From Prasinococcaceae sp. CCMP 1430 (taxonomy: Eukaryota; Prasinodermophyta; Palmophyllophyceae; Prasinococcales; Prasinococcaceae): a stretch of 34,915 nucleotides of DNA. The notes beneath the pieces were generated by a model, which made no database searches, was not told where the DNA came from, and worked only from the letters and a program-made list of their open reading frames with translations. The position numbers and the translations under genes were made by a program. The stretch lies in assembly GCA_013416795.1 (NCBI GenBank), contig RQSC01000030.1, positions 318,369-353,283 on the forward strand. The letters are read 5' to 3'. Of the stretch, positions 16,902-27,486 are shown piece by piece. Positions within the stretch are counted from its first letter, which is position 1, and every line of letters starts with the position of its first letter.

Positions 16902-18715
16902 ATGGTCAATGCGAGCAGCCCGCGCGCCCTGCCCACCTCCCTGCGCGCGCGCGCAGTCGCGTCGAGCGCATTGAACTCTACGGCGGAGGCGACGACACCA
17001 CTTTGGCCCGTCAGAGCTGGTGCGGATGCTCTCGATGCGCTCGCTGCGGAGCAACCTGCGGCCGCCGCATGGGCGCGCGCGACTGGGTTCGATGGATCTT
17101 GCGGAGCAACGTGCTATGTTCCCGGCGAGGGCAACCCCGCTGCGCCTGCTGCCGTGCTCTTTGGCGTTGGCGACGGCAGCGAGCCGCACCAGGCTGCTGG
17201 TGCTCTCCCTGCCGCGCTGCCGGCGGGCACGTACGCGCTCGAGACACTGCCCGGAGGCGCAACTTTCGACGTGGACGAGGCGGATGCCGCGCTGGGCTTC
17301 GCGCTGGGGGCGTACACTTTCAGCACGCACAAGGGGAGAAAGGATGCCAAGGGCAACAGCGACGACGATAGGTGCGGAACGCGCAGCTTACTGGCGCGCG
17401 TGTAGTCGTGCTGAGACGAAGACTGATCCAAATCATTGGGTGCGCGCGCAGGGCCACCTTGCGCGTGTCTGAGGGGACGGCAGAAGCACTCGCGCCCATA
17501 GTTTCGGGTGTGGTTCTCTGTCGCGACCTCATCAACACTGCGCCGAATGCCATGGGCCCTGCGGAGCTCGCCGCCGCCGCGCAAGCACTGGCGGAAGAGT
17601 ACGACGCGCGCATCGAGGTGATCACCAACACCGCCGATCTGCTCGAGCGTTTCCCAATGGTTCACGCCGTGGGACGCGCGGCAGCCCCCGGTCGCGAGCC
17701 TCGCGTCGTTGACATGTGCTGGGGTAGCGAGTCGGCGCCCAAGGTCACAATCGTCGGCAAGGGCGTGTGCTTCGACACGGGCGGGCTGGACGTCAAGCCT
17801 CCGGCGGCGATGGGAAACATGAAGAAGGACATGGGTGGCGCTGCCAATGCGCTGGGCCTCGCCAAGATGGTGATGGCAAGCGGCGTGAACGTGCGCCTGC
17901 GCGTGCTGCTTGGCTGCGTGGAGAACTCAATCGGCCCTGACTCGTTTCGCCCGAGCGACGTGCTCACGGCCGCCAACGGTATCACCGTCGAGGTGGGCAA
18001 CACTGACGCCGAAGGCAGGCTGGTCATTGCTGACGCGCTCGCGCTCGCCGACGAAGAGGTACGTGCAGCAGGCGCGAGCCCACGAGCACGATGGCGCATT
18101 CGCGTTCCAATGCGCGCACTGACCCCTTCACCCCTTCCCCCCCTCGTAACCCCCTCGCCCCACTGTCGCTCCCTGGACCATGCTCTGTCCAGGAGCCCGA
18201 GCTGCTGCTCGACCTGACTACCCTGACTGGTGCGCACCGCGTGGCGCTGGGCTGGGACCTCCCTGGCGTGTTCACTGATGACGAGGAGCTGGCCGCGGAG
18301 ATCGCGCGCCACTCGGAGCTCGCGCGTGACCCCACCTGGCGGCTCCCGCTGTGGAAGCCATATGCCAAGAAGCTGGCATCCAAGGTGGCCGACACCAACA
18401 ATATCTCGACGGGTGGCCTCGCGGGCGCTATCACTGCAGCGCTCTTTCTGCAAAAGTTCACGCCCAAGACCGCCAAAAAGGGATATTGCCACATCGACAT
18501 GAATGGGTACGTGCGCGGCAAGCAGGAGACAGAGCAAATGAGCGCGAGCTGTGCGCGAGCGCCGATGCGCGCGGCAGATGCAATGCTGACGCTCATCTCC
18601 GCGCAGGTGGAATGCTGGGCAGCCCATCCTCGGTGCCATGGGCGAGGGTGGCGAAGCACAGAGTGTGCGCGCGTTCCACTCGCTGATGCTCGAGCGCTAT
18701 GGCACCGTCAACTAG
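16902..18715 (+). CDS. Leucyl aminopeptidase, peptidase family M17
   Basis: Removes N-terminal residues from peptides with a two-metal centre. Four exons (16902-17371, 17452-18058, 18193-18506, 18607-18715) join in frame to 499 aa from ATG 16902. Introns have donors GTGCGG, GTACGT and GTACGT and CAG acceptors. The N-terminal domain is divergent (about 1-150). The catalytic domain shows VGKGVCFDTGGLDVKP (about 256; metal-binding Lys and Asp, plus the catalytic Lys of DVKP), KKDMGGA (Asp ligand), NTDAEGRL (about 339; Asp/Glu ligands and catalytic Arg) and LLLDLTTLTGA. The C-terminus has GWNAGQPILGAMGEGGEAQS. No clear transit peptide can be claimed. The length is close to the usual 480-520. It converges with the ZRANB3-like gene 99 bp away. 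Confidence 0.92.
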
Positions 18716-18814
18716 TGCTTCGGGTCAGGGCCAAGGGGGGGGGGAGGAGGCGGGGGGGACCCAGTGGGTATACATACAAGAAATTACACACAATGTGGAA
18801 TGATCGCCCGACTC

Positions 18815-21800
18815 TCAGCGCGCTCGCCGTGCTCGCTTGCGCAGCTGCCGTGCATGCGTGGCAGCCGCGCCGCGCACGTCATCCTTAAAGTCGTCCTGGT
18901 CGCTGCCTATCAGCTTCAGCACCAGCTCCTCGTCATCCCCCTCGCTGTCCTGGCAGCCGCCCTCGTCACTGTCCCCGCCGTCGACGACGTCGCCATCGTC
19001 GCTCAATAGATCGATGGTCTCGGGCGCAGCCCCCTTTGCGACAGCAGCCTCTCGCCGGCGCTGTTGCTCTCTCTTGAGAACGTCATCGATACGCCGCTGG
19101 CCCTTGGGCCGCGCTGTTCGCCGCTCGTCTGCGCGCTGCTTCGCTTGCTCCTTCGTCACGTTGGCATGGCAAGGCGTGCATAGCGTGCGCATGTTGGCTA
19201 CGGTGCACAGTCCTCCTCCTCGAAAGACGGGTACGATATGGTCGGCCTGCCACGCGTACCCCTCCACTGGCGACGCCACCAACCGCTCCAGTGACTTCTT
19301 GGACGACGTGCCGGCAAACTGCGGCGCCACGCGCAGCGCTATATCACGCCGGCGGGCGAGCGCTGCCACGCGCTCGGCGCCACGTTCAGGTGCGCGTATC
19401 GCCGCCAACCGCCGTACGAGATCTACGCAGTCCAGCTTGCACAGCACGCACATACCGCGCTCGAGCTTCCGCAGCTCGTTGCGGAGCCCTGCGGAGCACG
19501 CCATCTCGCGCTCGCGCAGATGGCACGCCCGGCTGCAGAAGAGCTCGGCACGGCAGCTCAGCTTTGCTTCAGGCCTGCGCGCGTGTGGCAATTCGTAGCC
19601 GCTCATGCAGAGCACACACAGTCGCGTACCCGCGTCGCTAAATGGTTGCTCGGCCTCGATGACCTTGGCCGCTTGGTCAGTGAAGCGCACGGTGTGGACC
19701 GTCGCACCCGCAGGCATTTCCGCGGCCGTGTCAGCGAGTCCGGCGTGGCGCACTGGTCTCGAACCTCCAGAGCGGGCGCCGCCTACGCGGGCCGACTGGG
19801 CGGCCCGCGCTGCGGCCTTCTCCTCGGCATCCAGAGCCGCCAGCTCTGAGGTGAGCGGCGGCTGCAGCAACCTACCGACCAGCCTGCGCCGATCGTACGC
19901 GCGCAGCATGCGCCACTCCAACGCGAGCTCGCGCACGATCGCACGCGCGGACGAGCTGCCACAAAGTGGCGCCGGGAGCTCCTGGATCGCGGCCGCCTGC
20001 TGGGCGGTGACGCACCCTGCGACAGGTTCCTCCAGCAGCGCCTGCTGGGGCAGCACGTTCACGTGCATGGGGCGCGAGCCATCAGCGGCATGGTGCAGGT
20101 GCAGCCGGCCAGTGTGCCCGCTGACCTCCACCCAGAGCGCGGGAGCATCGGTACCACTCGCCGCCGCCGGCTTCGAGGGGAGATCGGGCTGAGGTGGCGC
20201 TACAGCCACCATCTGCGTGAGAACGACCCCCTTCGAGTCGAGGGGCGCAGCAGACGCGCTCACGTCCCCGTCCACAGGAGGAACCACCTGAGCGGTGCCC
20301 TCGAGGTGCGCTGGTGGCTCGAGAGGCTGCGAGCAGAAGCCGTCGAGGGCCGTGGCGGGCGCCGTCGGCCTAGCCTGCGGCTTGTCCTCGTCCCCGGAGG
20401 CTTCGAAGTTGAGCTTCAGGTCCCCACGCACGCCATCCTGGGCCACACGCGCTGCGTCAGCGCCTGCGCCCTCTTCGTGGTCGACGACCGCATCGATGCG
20501 GATGGACATCGTGCCCTTCTCCAGAGCAGTCTCGCCTGATCGCACCACCTGCAGCATGTCCATGCTCTGCGCGAGGCGCTGCCAGCGCAGCTCCTCGGCG
20601 GAGCCCCTTGCCACCAGGATGTGCACGAGCACCGACGATTTTACGCCACGACGGTGCGCGCGATCCTCGGCCTGTTGTAGGAGGGCTGCTTCCTCGGGAA
20701 TCTCGGCAAAGACCACCGCAGACGCTGAGCTGAAATCCAGGCCCGTCGAGGCTGACTTGATGCCCAGGATAGCAACACGCACCGCAGGATCCGATCTGAA
20801 ACGAGCCACCAGCTCCTGCCGCTCAGCTGCTGGCACTGTGCCGTCAATGCGCACGAAGCCCACACCGCAGCGCTCAATGGGGCCCGACTGCAATTCGTCC
20901 ATCACGGCGTGGTGATGCGCGAAGACGACTATCTTGTGCGACTCCTCCGAGCCATCCAGGATGCCCTTGAGCCACTCGCCGACGGCATTGACTTTCTTGA
21001 GGCCAAGCTGTTGCCAGAAGTGTCCTTCGCGCCTGAATCGGCGCTGGGACGCAGACAAGCGGCTACCGTCCCCATCCCCGTCCAGCTGGTGCTCCTGCGA
21101 CCAGACTGGCTCCGCGTCGGGGTCGTAGAGCTCCATCTGCATCAGCACCTCGTCTGCAGCGGTGACCATGCCCTCTGCCTCTGGGCACACCAAGCGCACC
21201 ACCTGCCGTCGCTTCGGGGGTAGCTCGGCAAGCACCTCCTCCTTCCGCCGTCGGATCATTATGCACTCGCGCAGCAGCGCGTGTAGCTCGGGAAGGCGCT
21301 GACCACCGCGCATCTCGTAGTGGAAACCCTGCCGGTACCGGCCGTTGCGCACCAGCTTCCGCTCGCAGTACGCGTTGGCAAACGCGGCCTTGCTGTTGCT
21401 CAGAAGCTGCGGCCACAACACTTCGGCCTGCACAAACAGGTCGTAGGGGCGGCTGAGCGCCGGTGTGCCGCTGAGCATGACGACGCGCGGGATTTTGCGC
21501 AGCACCTTCTCCACGGATGCCACGATCTTGTTCTCGCCGTGGCTGAGCGATCCGGTGCGCAGCGCGTGCGACTCGTCGGCGATGGCAACCGCCCAGGGCG
21601 TGGCCAGCATCTCGGCCTCCAATCGCTGCACCATATTATAGCTCGTTATGACCGCGCGCGGTTTGTGCGCAAGCCCACTCAGGCGGTCCTCGCTACCGAA
21701 AACGATGTGTATATCTCCCGGGCGAAGCTGCGGCACCCAGCGCTCGATTTCCTCAGCCCACATGAGGCGCAGACTCGCGGGCAGAATCACCAGAACGCTC

Positions 21801-22963
21801 CCTTCATGGCGGTACGCTGATGTGATTGCAATGGCCTGCAGCGTCTTGCCAACCCCCATGTCATCGGCGATGAGGCACCTGCCGTGCCGGCGCAGGCCAA
21901 AGCGCACGCCGTCACACTGGAAGGGGAGCAGGCGTCGCCGCAAGTCCGGCGGGATACGCGCGAATGCGCTGGTGACCTCGCCCTCGGATGCAAGTCTCGT
22001 GGGTAGCTCAAGCAGCGCTGCGCGCACCCACGGGGGGCTAGCACTCACGACTTGCGCGGGCGGCCCTGGCGGTAGCGGCGTGCCCGGCGGCATGCCGTAC
22101 ATCCACGCGTCGATGGCACCTAGAGCGCCTTTGACTGTCTCCTCGTCCCGCAGGGCGAAGTGCAGTGCGTCTGGAGGCACTTCGCCGATATCTTCGCTAC
22201 GGCACGCCGCACTGCCCTCGAACGCGTCCGCAGGCGGCGAACACACGCGGACCCCACGTCTGTCAGCGAGTGCTGCGAGCACGGGCGCGAGTAGCATCGC
22301 GAGACCGCCAGCGTTCCTCACACTCTCTTCGGCGCCAGGTGCCGGGATGAGTCTGAATCGGTCCCTCGAGACGATCTCCTGCCAGAGGGAAATGCTATGC
22401 AATCCCTTTTGCTGCTGGTGGTATCCGTGGTGCGCAGTCGCACGAGACGTCGTCACCGCTGGCCTGAATGCTCGCGACTGGGGCGCCGACCCGCCGGCTG
22501 CAAGCCCGTTGAGGCCAGCGGGAGAACCCGTCGGTGTTCGTCCCGTGGGAGTCGAGCGCATACTTCGACCCCCGGTCGGGAGAGGCTGCGTCTGGATCGC
22601 ACGCGGTCCTTGCTGTACATCGGTGATGAGCTGCGGCAACGCCTGCGCCGGCTGCTGCTGCTGCTGCTGCTGCTGCTGCGGCTGCTGGAATGTGTTTGAG
22701 CGCGCGACGGCAGGCTGTTGAATCGTCTCCGCCTGCACCTGCGCCGAGGCTTGCGGCGGCGGTGGCTGCTGTCGGGCTTGCGGTTGGGCCTGCAACGCCG
22801 CACGGCGTGCGAGAGCGGCGCGACGATTCGCATCCACGCGTGCGCGCTGCTCGAGGCTCAGCCCAACGTCGGGGCCTGCGCTCTCGCCACCGGCGCATAC
22901 ACCTGGCGCACCAGCGCTTCCGCCGGCGCTCCTGTCGCCGTCGCCGGCGCACACCTCCGCCAT
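18815..22963 (-). CDS. ZRANB3-like SNF2 annealing helicase with C-terminal HNH nuclease
   Basis: A single-exon gene from ATG 22963, 1382 aa. Near the N-terminus is LSLEQRARVDANRRAALARR, then a Gln/Pro-rich region with nine consecutive Gln. The SNF2 ATPase has a Q-type motif (LLPFQCDGVRFGL), Walker A DDMGVGKT (about 368) and DESH box (about 463). The helicase C lobe follows (KIVVFAHHHAVMDEL; STGLDFSSASAVVF, about 743; QAEDRAHRRG, about 770). After a long linker come a Cys-rich segment (LCVLCMSGYELP...FCSRACHLRERE) and an HNH nuclease (CVLCKLDC about 1174, ADHIVPVF about 1241, then NMRTLCTPCHANVT). The order SNF2 then HNH is that of ZRANB3, which remodels stalled replication forks and cuts DNA in an ATP-dependent way. 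A canonical NZF ubiquitin-binding finger is not evident; the Cys-rich segment may replace it. It ends in an acidic stretch and a basic tail. Confidence 0.9.
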   Translation of the reverse strand: MAEVCAGDGDRSAGGSAGAPGVCAGGESAGPDVGLSLEQRARVDANRRAALARRAALQAQPQARQQPPPPQASAQVQAETIQQPAVARSNTFQQPQQQQQQQQQPAQALPQLITDVQQGPRAIQTQPLPTGGRSMRSTPTGRTPTGSPAGLNGLAAGGSAPQSRAFRPAVTTSRATAHHGYHQQQKGLHSISLWQEIVSRDRFRLIPAPGAEESVRNAGGLAMLLAPVLAALADRRGVRVCSPPADAFEGSAACRSEDIGEVPPDALHFALRDEETVKGALGAIDAWMYGMPPGTPLPPGPPAQVVSASPPWVRAALLELPTRLASEGEVTSAFARIPPDLRRRLLPFQCDGVRFGLRRHGRCLIADDMGVGKTLQAIAITSAYRHEGSVLVILPASLRLMWAEEIERWVPQLRPGDIHIVFGSEDRLSGLAHKPRAVITSYNMVQRLEAEMLATPWAVAIADESHALRTGSLSHGENKIVASVEKVLRKIPRVVMLSGTPALSRPYDLFVQAEVLWPQLLSNSKAAFANAYCERKLVRNGRYRQGFHYEMRGGQRLPELHALLRECIMIRRRKEEVLAELPPKRRQVVRLVCPEAEGMVTAADEVLMQMELYDPDAEPVWSQEHQLDGDGDGSRLSASQRRFRREGHFWQQLGLKKVNAVGEWLKGILDGSEESHKIVVFAHHHAVMDELQSGPIERCGVGFVRIDGTVPAAERQELVARFRSDPAVRVAILGIKSASTGLDFSSASAVVFAEIPEEAALLQQAEDRAHRRGVKSSVLVHILVARGSAEELRWQRLAQSMDMLQVVRSGETALEKGTMSIRIDAVVDHEEGAGADAARVAQDGVRGDLKLNFEASGDEDKPQARPTAPATALDGFCSQPLEPPAHLEGTAQVVPPVDGDVSASAAPLDSKGVVLTQMVAVAPPQPDLPSKPAAASGTDAPALWVEVSGHTGRLHLHHAADGSRPMHVNVLPQQALLEEPVAGCVTAQQAAAIQELPAPLCGSSSARAIVRELALEWRMLRAYDRRRLVGRLLQPPLTSELAALDAEEKAAARAAQSARVGGARSGGSRPVRHAGLADTAAEMPAGATVHTVRFTDQAAKVIEAEQPFSDAGTRLCVLCMSGYELPHARRPEAKLSCRAELFCSRACHLREREMACSAGLRNELRKLERGMCVLCKLDCVDLVRRLAAIRAPERGAERVAALARRRDIALRVAPQFAGTSSKKSLERLVASPVEGYAWQADHIVPVFRGGGLCTVANMRTLCTPCHANVTKEQAKQRADERRTARPKGQRRIDDVLKREQQRRREAAVAKGAAPETIDLLSDDGDVVDGGDSDEGGCQDSEGDDEELVLKLIGSDQDDFKDDVRGAAATHARQLRKRARRAR

Positions 22964-23803
22964 CCGCACACCTCCGCGGCCGGACCTCTCTACCGTCGCC
23001 GCTGACGTCTCGCCGCGAACATCTCCGCGCCGTCACCTCCGCCAAGGGCACGAACCCCGCGGGCGCCGCTCGGCAGGGCGCAACGTGGCGTGGCGGGGCA
23101 GGCGCCGCGCTCTCGCGCCCCCCCCGGGCAGCGCGCGGCGCGCCCGCCGCCTTCTGCGACGCGGGACGCGGCGGGTCGCTACGGCCGCAGCGGCAGCGGC
23201 CTCTCGCACGCAGGCGGGTGAGCGGCACGCGTCGGCGGAGTGTGTGTGTGGTGGTGGTGTGTGTGTGTGGGCGGGTGACACAGCGCGCCTGCCGCGCACT
23301 CTGGCGCGCGCGTTCTCGCGCGCTCGCCCGCCCGCCATCAAAACGCATCCCAACGGCCCCCTCGCCTCCTCGCATGCATTCTGATGGAGAAGTTCAGCGC
23401 AGAGAAACCGCGCGAAAATCACATCAAAATGCAAGGCGTGATTGTCCCCGCTGGGACGGATACGTACGTTCCAGCTCCCCCCAAGCTGGCTCCCCCCCCC
23501 GCATGCAAAGTGGTGTAGGGCGGCGGATTCCAGTGCGCTGGCGGGGGAAGCCATTTTGACCTGAAAATGCATAATGAGGAACCCTCTCGTCCAAAATGTG
23601 ACCTTTTTGCACCTTCAGTATCCGAATTAACCTCAAATCACTGTTAGGGTACCAAACGCGTGTTCCCCGACGCGCGCGGGCGCGGCGGACCCGAATCGCG
23701 CCGCGGGCGCTGCGCAGCGGCGCAGCGCGGCGCGGCGGCGCGTGCGCGCCGCGCGGCCGCCACTGCGCGCGTGGAAGGGGGGGCATGGGCGAGAGGGGGG
23801 GGG
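22964..23803. other. Divergent intergenic region (ZRANB3-like / zinc-finger gene)
   Basis: No gene is supported. It contains a GT microsatellite (about 23240-23271), TCAAAATGCA (23424-23433), a related TGAAAATGCA (23562-23571) beside an inverted CATTTTGA (23552-23559), and an AT-richer patch at 23560-23660. This probably carries promoters for both flanking genes. Confidence 0.55.
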
Positions 23804-24660
23804 ATGGGGGGTTTTCGCGCAGGATCTGCCGCGGACATCAACGACAAGCTCGACAAGCTCGAGCAGATTCTGAGCCAGCTGAGCCAGCGGAACGAGGGCC
23901 TGATTGCAGCGCTGAAGAGCACCACAGGAGGCACACACCCCACCGTCACCACAGGCGAGGGGGAGCCCACAGGCGCACGCGGGCCCTCAGGCGCACGCGG
24001 GCCCGCACAGCGCACGCCGCCCACAGCTGAGAGCGGCATCCTGGCCACCGGCGGTGAGGACGTCGGGTTCGATCTGAGAACTGCTACGAAGGAGAGCATT
24101 GGCCAGCTTGTTGGGTGCAGGGTGAACATCTACAAGCGTAAGGCCACGTGCATTCATGTGTACTGCGTCGCCAGAAGGACTCAGTCTTGCAACTTCGCCG
24201 CCGTCGTAAATCAGAAAGGCGACGTGCACGTGAAGGTGTGTCAGCGCGCGCGCACGCCACCTCACCGCCTGCGCGCGCGCGTCCACGTGCGCATGCAACT
24301 GGCTGCTGATACAACCACCACAGAGACGGCATGCAGATTCGTGCAACGGTGGCGCAGGCATCCCGTTCGACGTGAAGCCGTCCGAGCGGACGAGGCTCTT
24401 CGCTGGCCACCCCAAGCTCCTACAGGCCTGCTACGCGCACGTCCAGCACGGGCGCGGTATGTCTGATGTCTGGAAAGAGATAAGTGCAGGCAAGCACAAG
24501 CGTGAGGACCTGCCTCGGCGCAACTCCGGGGAGTGGTGGGCGTGGAGGAAGCAGGCCGAATCCTGGATCGCTCGCGCGCGCGTGCACGTGCGCATGCAAC
24601 TGGCTGCTGATACAACCACCACAGACACGGCATGCAGTCCCCGCTAATTCTTGCCTCTAG
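23804..24660 (+). CDS. Putative FLYWCH/WRKY-type zinc-finger protein with introner-like introns
   Basis: Three exons are proposed: 23804-24235, 24324-24581 and 24625-24660, about 241 aa from ATG 23804. Both introns are GT-AG (GTGTGT...CACAG and GTGCAC...CACAG). The first is needed because the coding frame changes across it. Near the N-terminus is a short coiled coil (INDKLDKLEQILSQLSQ), then a Gly/Pro-rich linker. A Cys/His-rich module, CVARRTQSCNF ... DVHVK|RRHADSC, has the C-x6-C ... H-x3-C spacing of FLYWCH/WRKY-like fingers, a fold common in DNA-binding domains of MULE-type transposases. Exon 2 adds a basic, Trp-containing region (GEWWAWRKQAESW). If intron 2 is retained, the frame still closes at 24647 with a similar length. 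Transposon-derived origin is possible; function is unknown. Confidence 0.5.
24272..24336 (+). repeat. 65-bp direct repeat, copy 1 (3' part of intron 1)
   Basis: It matches 24573-24637 at 63 of 65 positions (differences at 24283 and 24325). It covers the 3' part of intron 1, its CACAG acceptor and the first 13 nt of exon 2. Confidence 0.9.
24573..24637 (+). repeat. 65-bp direct repeat, copy 2 (putative intron 2)
   Basis: Second copy, 301 bp downstream. It spans the whole proposed 43-bp intron 2, its acceptor and the following 13 nt. Directly after the gene, ACTAGTACTA occurs twice (24665-24686). Confidence 0.9.
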
Positions 24661-24731
24661 TCGACTAGTACTAAACTAGTACTAATTTGTGCTAGAGTCC
24701 TACTTTCATCAGGACCACGAACATGCGCGCC

Positions 24732-26212
24732 TCACATCTTAGCAAGCACCGCCTTGCCGAGCGCGATGGCGCCAAACGTCGCTGTCGCGTACCCCAGCAC
24801 GCCCACCAGGATGCCCGGCACGAGCAGGGAGCGCCAGCCCTTGGCGGTGGCGAAGCCAGCGGCGGTGGTGGGCCCGCCGACGTTCGCATTGGAGGCGACC
24901 AGCACGTCGCGCCGCGGCAGGCCCAGGAGACTGCCCGCGCCGAGGGCAACGCCTAAGTGCACTGCGATTTGTACGAAGCAGAAGCAGAAAAGCGCCGGTG
25001 CAGTGCGGAGGACCTCGACCACAGAGCCCGCCGACGCGCCGATAGCGGCGAAGAAGCTTTGTGAGGGATGTCAGCCGCGAGCACGCGGTCGTGCATCCAC
25101 ACCAGCACACCTTTTCTGTGTAGCGAAGACAGGCGCGCATACACCCATCGCGCACGCGCGCGTACGCACATCATCATGACGATAGTGGAAAGGCCCTCCG
25201 CTGACGGTACGAGGGGTGCCAGTTGTTTTGGCGCAATCGTCGCCAGCACCACCGACAAGGCCGTGATGGCCACCAACGAAAACGCCGGGAAGCCCGCCGC
25301 GCGAGCCAACGACGTGCCTGCCCAGCAAAGCGCCGCCGAGAGCGCAAGCGCGGTTGCACCGTGCAGCACATTTACGTCCGCGCGCTGCGCACCGCTCTCC
25401 CCGAGCTCGGCGCCCTCAGCTCCCCCGGCCGCCCTGCCCTCGGCCCCATTGCTGATGCTGGTACTCGCTGCCTCGGGCTCGTCGGGGGGGATTCCTCGCG
25501 CCAGATAGAAGAGGGTCGAGAAGTACGCTGCGCACAGGAGGTTGTCGGCAGCGAGGCCGCTCGCGACGACTCCCGGCGACACCTGGAGGGCCTCTGCGAC
25601 TGCAACGTAGTTCACCGCGCCTCCGACGTGGCGCGCCGCCAGCGCGCTCGCCACCTTCCAGCCGTCCTCCCCCAGCGCGCGAAGCGGTGCCACCGCGTAC
25701 GCTGCGAGCGTGCCCACGACTGTGCCAAGCGAGCCCACGCCGAAGGCAAGTAGAAGACGGCCCGTGCTTCGCAGCACCTTTCGCATGTCGGCGCTCAGCA
25801 GCAGCATGGGGATGGCGAGCGGCAGGAGGGCGCTGTTGACTGTTCCGTACGCAGCGGCGCTGGTGGGGAGCACGCGCGCGTTCGAGAGCGCCAGCGCGAG
25901 GAGCGTTGACACGAGCGGGCCGCTCAGGGCCTTGCCGGCGGCGGTGCGCTCGGACCAGAGCCCGCCCGCGCCACACACGAGCAGCATCGTCCACACACCC
26001 CACGGGTCCGTCGACGAAATCAGCGCCTGCGCCTGCGGCGCTGCTGCTGCGGCTGCGGCGGCGGCGGCGCGCGGTGCGCATCGCCTCGGTGCTCGCGCCA
26101 CTGAGCGCCACGTCCGGCTGCCCGCAACGCGGCCGGCTGGACTCACTGCGAGCGGCGCACGGGCTGCTGCAGCAGCCGTCGCGCTTCGCGTGGCGATCAG
26201 CGGACCCACCAT
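24732..26212 (-). CDS. DUF819 (YjcL-like) integral membrane protein with transit-peptide-like N-terminus
   Basis: Two exons, 26212-25170 and 25056-24732 (donor GTGCGT, acceptor AAAG, phase 2), encode 455 aa. The ATG at 26212 starts an Ala/Arg/Ser-rich, acid-free leader of about 60 residues followed by an Ala run, typical of a plastid or mitochondrial transit peptide. The body has about ten hydrophobic helices. DUF819 signatures are [20 protein letters not shown], the [16 protein letters not shown] block, [10 protein letters not shown] across the splice, and [20 protein letters not shown] near the end. A polar, Ala/Gly/Ser-rich loop ([14 protein letters not shown]...) splits the helices in the middle. 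Family members are predicted transporters of unknown substrate. It diverges from the dehydrogenase gene. Confidence 0.85.
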
Positions 26213-26269
26213 CGCACCTTTCGCCAAGCCCTCCCCGCCCCCCCCGCACGCGCCGGCAGGGCGCGGTGC

Positions 26270-27337
26270 GTGCGGGGTGTGGAACACGGTTGGCGCCTGG
26301 CTGGTAGTACGTGTTGCGCGCTCTCGCCCCGGCAAGCGGCTCGGCGGCCTTCGCGGCGCCACAAGCGGCGCGCGGACGCTGCGGGGTTGGGCGCGCCCGC
26401 CACCCTCTCTTGGCTCGTGCCGCGGCTGCGGGGGGCTGGGGCGCGCCGAGATCGCGGCGGGTGCCGCTACCGCAGTCCCGCGGGCGCCAGCGCGGGGGCG
26501 CGCGTGCGAGCGCGGCCTGCCGACGTCGCTGCGCGCTGGTCGCTCGAGGGCGCAACCGCAGTGGTGACAGGAGCGTCGAAGGGCATCGGCCTAGCGGCCG
26601 CGCGCGAGCTTGGTGCCCTGGGCGCGAAGGTGCTGCTGGTTGCGCGCACCGAGTCCGACGTGCGCGGGGCGGCCGATGCGCTGTGCGGTGAGGGCGTCGA
26701 GGCCGTCGCTCTCGCTGTCGACATCAGCACCGCGGCGGGCCGCGCCGCGGTCGTGCGCACAGTGGACGAAGAGCTGGGGGGCGCGCTCGACGTGCTGGTA
26801 AACAACGCGGGCACCAATGTCCGCGCGTGTGCCCTGGAGCAGTCCGCCGACGACTACCGCAAGATATTCGACCTCAACGTTGACGCGGCCTACGAGCTCA
26901 CACGTGCGTTGCACACGCATCTCTCCTGCTCGGCGCGGGCAAGCGTGGTCTTCGTCGGTAGTGCCGCGGGCGTCGCCTCCACTGGCAGCGGCGCGGCATA
27001 TGGCATGTCCAAGGCAGCGCTGGCGTCGCTCACGCGGACCCTTGCCTGCGAGTGGGCCTCGGACGGCGTGCGCGTGAACTGCATCGCGCCGTGGATCACA
27101 CGCACGCCACTACTGGAGGAGGCGCTCAAGCAGGGCGGGGGCTCGACACTCGCCCCCCCGCTCCGGGCCACGCCGCTCGGGCGCGTGGCGGAGCCCGCGG
27201 AGATGGGCGCGGCCATTGCATTCCTAGCCATGCCCGCGAGCTCCTACATCACCGGCATCACGATGCCCGTGGACGGCGGCCTGCTATGCAATGGCTTTGT
27301 CGGCGCGTGCGGGAGCTTTGCGCCGCCGGCAGTGTAG
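26270..27337 (+). CDS. Short-chain dehydrogenase/reductase, tropinone-reductase-like
   Basis: NAD(P)-dependent oxidoreductase of the classical SDR family. Visible motifs are the TGASKGIG cofactor loop (start of the core at about 26537), NNAG, the catalytic Ser and Tyr-x3-Lys ([18 protein letters not shown]), and the [13 protein letters not shown] segment. The C-terminal [13 protein letters not shown] is typical of the tropinone reductase/3-oxoacyl-ACP reductase subgroup. The core is about 265 aa, normal length. The frame is open upstream to 26270, but that stretch is Arg-rich and has no ATG, so the real start is probably in an unseen exon. The substrate cannot be told from sequence. It lies divergently from the DUF819 gene. 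Confidence 0.88.
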   Translation: MRGVEHGWRLAGSTCCALSPRQAARRPSRRHKRRADAAGLGAPATLSWLVPRLRGAGARRDRGGCRYRSPAGASAGARVRARPADVAARWSLEGATAVVTGASKGIGLAAARELGALGAKVLLVARTESDVRGAADALCGEGVEAVALAVDISTAAGRAAVVRTVDEELGGALDVLVNNAGTNVRACALEQSADDYRKIFDLNVDAAYELTRALHTHLSCSARASVVFVGSAAGVASTGSGAAYGMSKAALASLTRTLACEWASDGVRVNCIAPWITRTPLLEEALKQGGGSTLAPPLRATPLGRVAEPAEMGAAIAFLAMPASSYITGITMPVDGGLLCNGFVGACGSFAPPAV

Positions 27338-27486
27338 CGCTTGCGCTTGCCCTGCGCTCCCTCCGCTTTGTACTCCATGTTATTATACGTCGCCGCGCCG
27401 CCGCCGCAGCGAGACCCTCGCCGCCCGCGACGACGGCGCGGTGACGCCCGCGCCCGCGCCCACACCCATACCAGCACGTAGCTGCG

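Noticed and set aside
22640-22690. CTG-type repeat as an independent satellite
   Set aside because: It encodes nine Gln in frame in the ZRANB3-like protein and is explained by that.
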